Below, one piece after another: positions 14,421-14,665 of a stretch of DNA of 14,665 nucleotides. The stretch is from the NCBI GenBank assembly GCA_003520145.1, contig DOVJ01000216.1:1-14665 (forward strand). The letters run 5' to 3'. The notes below the pieces were generated by a model that saw only the letters and a program-made list of their open reading frames with translations, did no database searches and was not told the origin of the DNA. Source of the DNA: Eubacterium sp. Lineage in GTDB: Bacteria; Bacillota; Clostridia; Lachnospirales; Lachnospiraceae. A program made the translations under genes and the position numbers. How positions within the stretch are numbered: position 1 is the stretch's first letter; each line of letters opens with the position of its first letter.

Positions 14421-14665
14421 ATGTCAGAGAACAGAATTTTTTATCAGGAAGATTGTAATCTTTCTCTTCTTGAAGGCAAGACAGTAGCTATCATCGGTTA
14501 CGGTAGCCAGGGTCATGCACATGCACTTAACCTCAAGGAGTCAGGTGTTAATGTTATCGTTGGTCTTTATGAGGGCAGCAAGTCTTGGGCAAAGGCTGAG
14601 GCACAGGGACTCAAAGTATATACAGCAGCAGAAGCAGCTAAGAAGGCTGATATCATCATGATCCT
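14421..14665 (+). CDS. ilvC: Ketol-acid reductoisomerase (3' end outside window)
   Basis: The first 81 residues are visible. After MSENRIFYQEDCNLSLLEG comes the NADPH-binding segment KTVAIIGYGSQGHAHALNL, whose GxGxxG fingerprint and HAxNL ending are specific to ketol-acid reductoisomerase. The enzyme isomerises and reduces acetolactate in valine, leucine and isoleucine synthesis, directly after the step regulated by IlvN. AGGAGG at 14404-14409 lies 11 bases before the ATG. It shares the transcript of ilvN unless the hairpin between them ends it. The rest of the gene is beyond the window. Confidence 0.96.
   Translation, partial: MSENRIFYQEDCNLSLLEGKTVAIIGYGSQGHAHALNLKESGVNVIVGLYEGSKSWAKAEAQGLKVYTAAEAAKKADIIMI

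Overview
The window looks like a chromosomal segment of a low-to-mid GC Gram-positive anaerobe of the Clostridia, most likely a Lachnospiraceae member (Butyrivibrio, Roseburia or a relative). This rests on the strong AGGAGG-type ribosome sites, the codon choice, an ECF-type S component next to a DUF4430 protein, a glyA-UPF0340 gene pair as in Firmicutes, and a purine pathway that uses separate IMP cyclohydrolase and AICAR formyltransferase genes instead of fused purH. No mobile element, CRISPR array, tRNA or rRNA is visible. Coding density is very high: no gene-free stretch exceeds about 140 bases.

Layout. 1-501: 3' part of a cysteine-rich protein built of CxxC-GxG units. 572-2281 (+): a tight unit of a membrane-anchored DUF4430 protein, an ECF S component and a TtcA-like tRNA thiolation enzyme. 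2255-4368 (-): 2-keto-3-deoxygluconate kinase followed by an HD-GYP phosphodiesterase, converging on and slightly overlapping the ttcA-like gene. The terminator-like hairpin of the plus-strand unit lies inside the HD-GYP coding region. 4381-4470: back-to-back promoters. 4507-5913 (+): a sodium:neurotransmitter-symporter family transporter. 5985-7834 (+): glyA and a UPF0340 gene. 7936-10760 (+): a tocopherol-cyclase-like protein overlapping, by a TTGA junction, a shortened and divergent DXS-like thiamine-diphosphate enzyme. 10807-11817 (+): a zinc-ribbon single-pass membrane protein. 11844-13741 (+): the last two steps of purine synthesis as two genes. 13821-14665 (+): ilvN and the start of ilvC, from a clear promoter.

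Most genes are housekeeping metabolism: one-carbon units (glyA), use of formyl-folate for IMP (AICAR formyltransferase), and branched-chain amino acids (ilvN, ilvC). The least explained parts are the tocopherol-cyclase-like/DXS-like pair, whose second member has lost several phosphate- and substrate-binding motifs of true DXS, the DUF4430/ECF-S/TtcA-like unit, and the cysteine-rich repeat protein at the left edge. Family assignments come from motif recognition by eye, with no database search.
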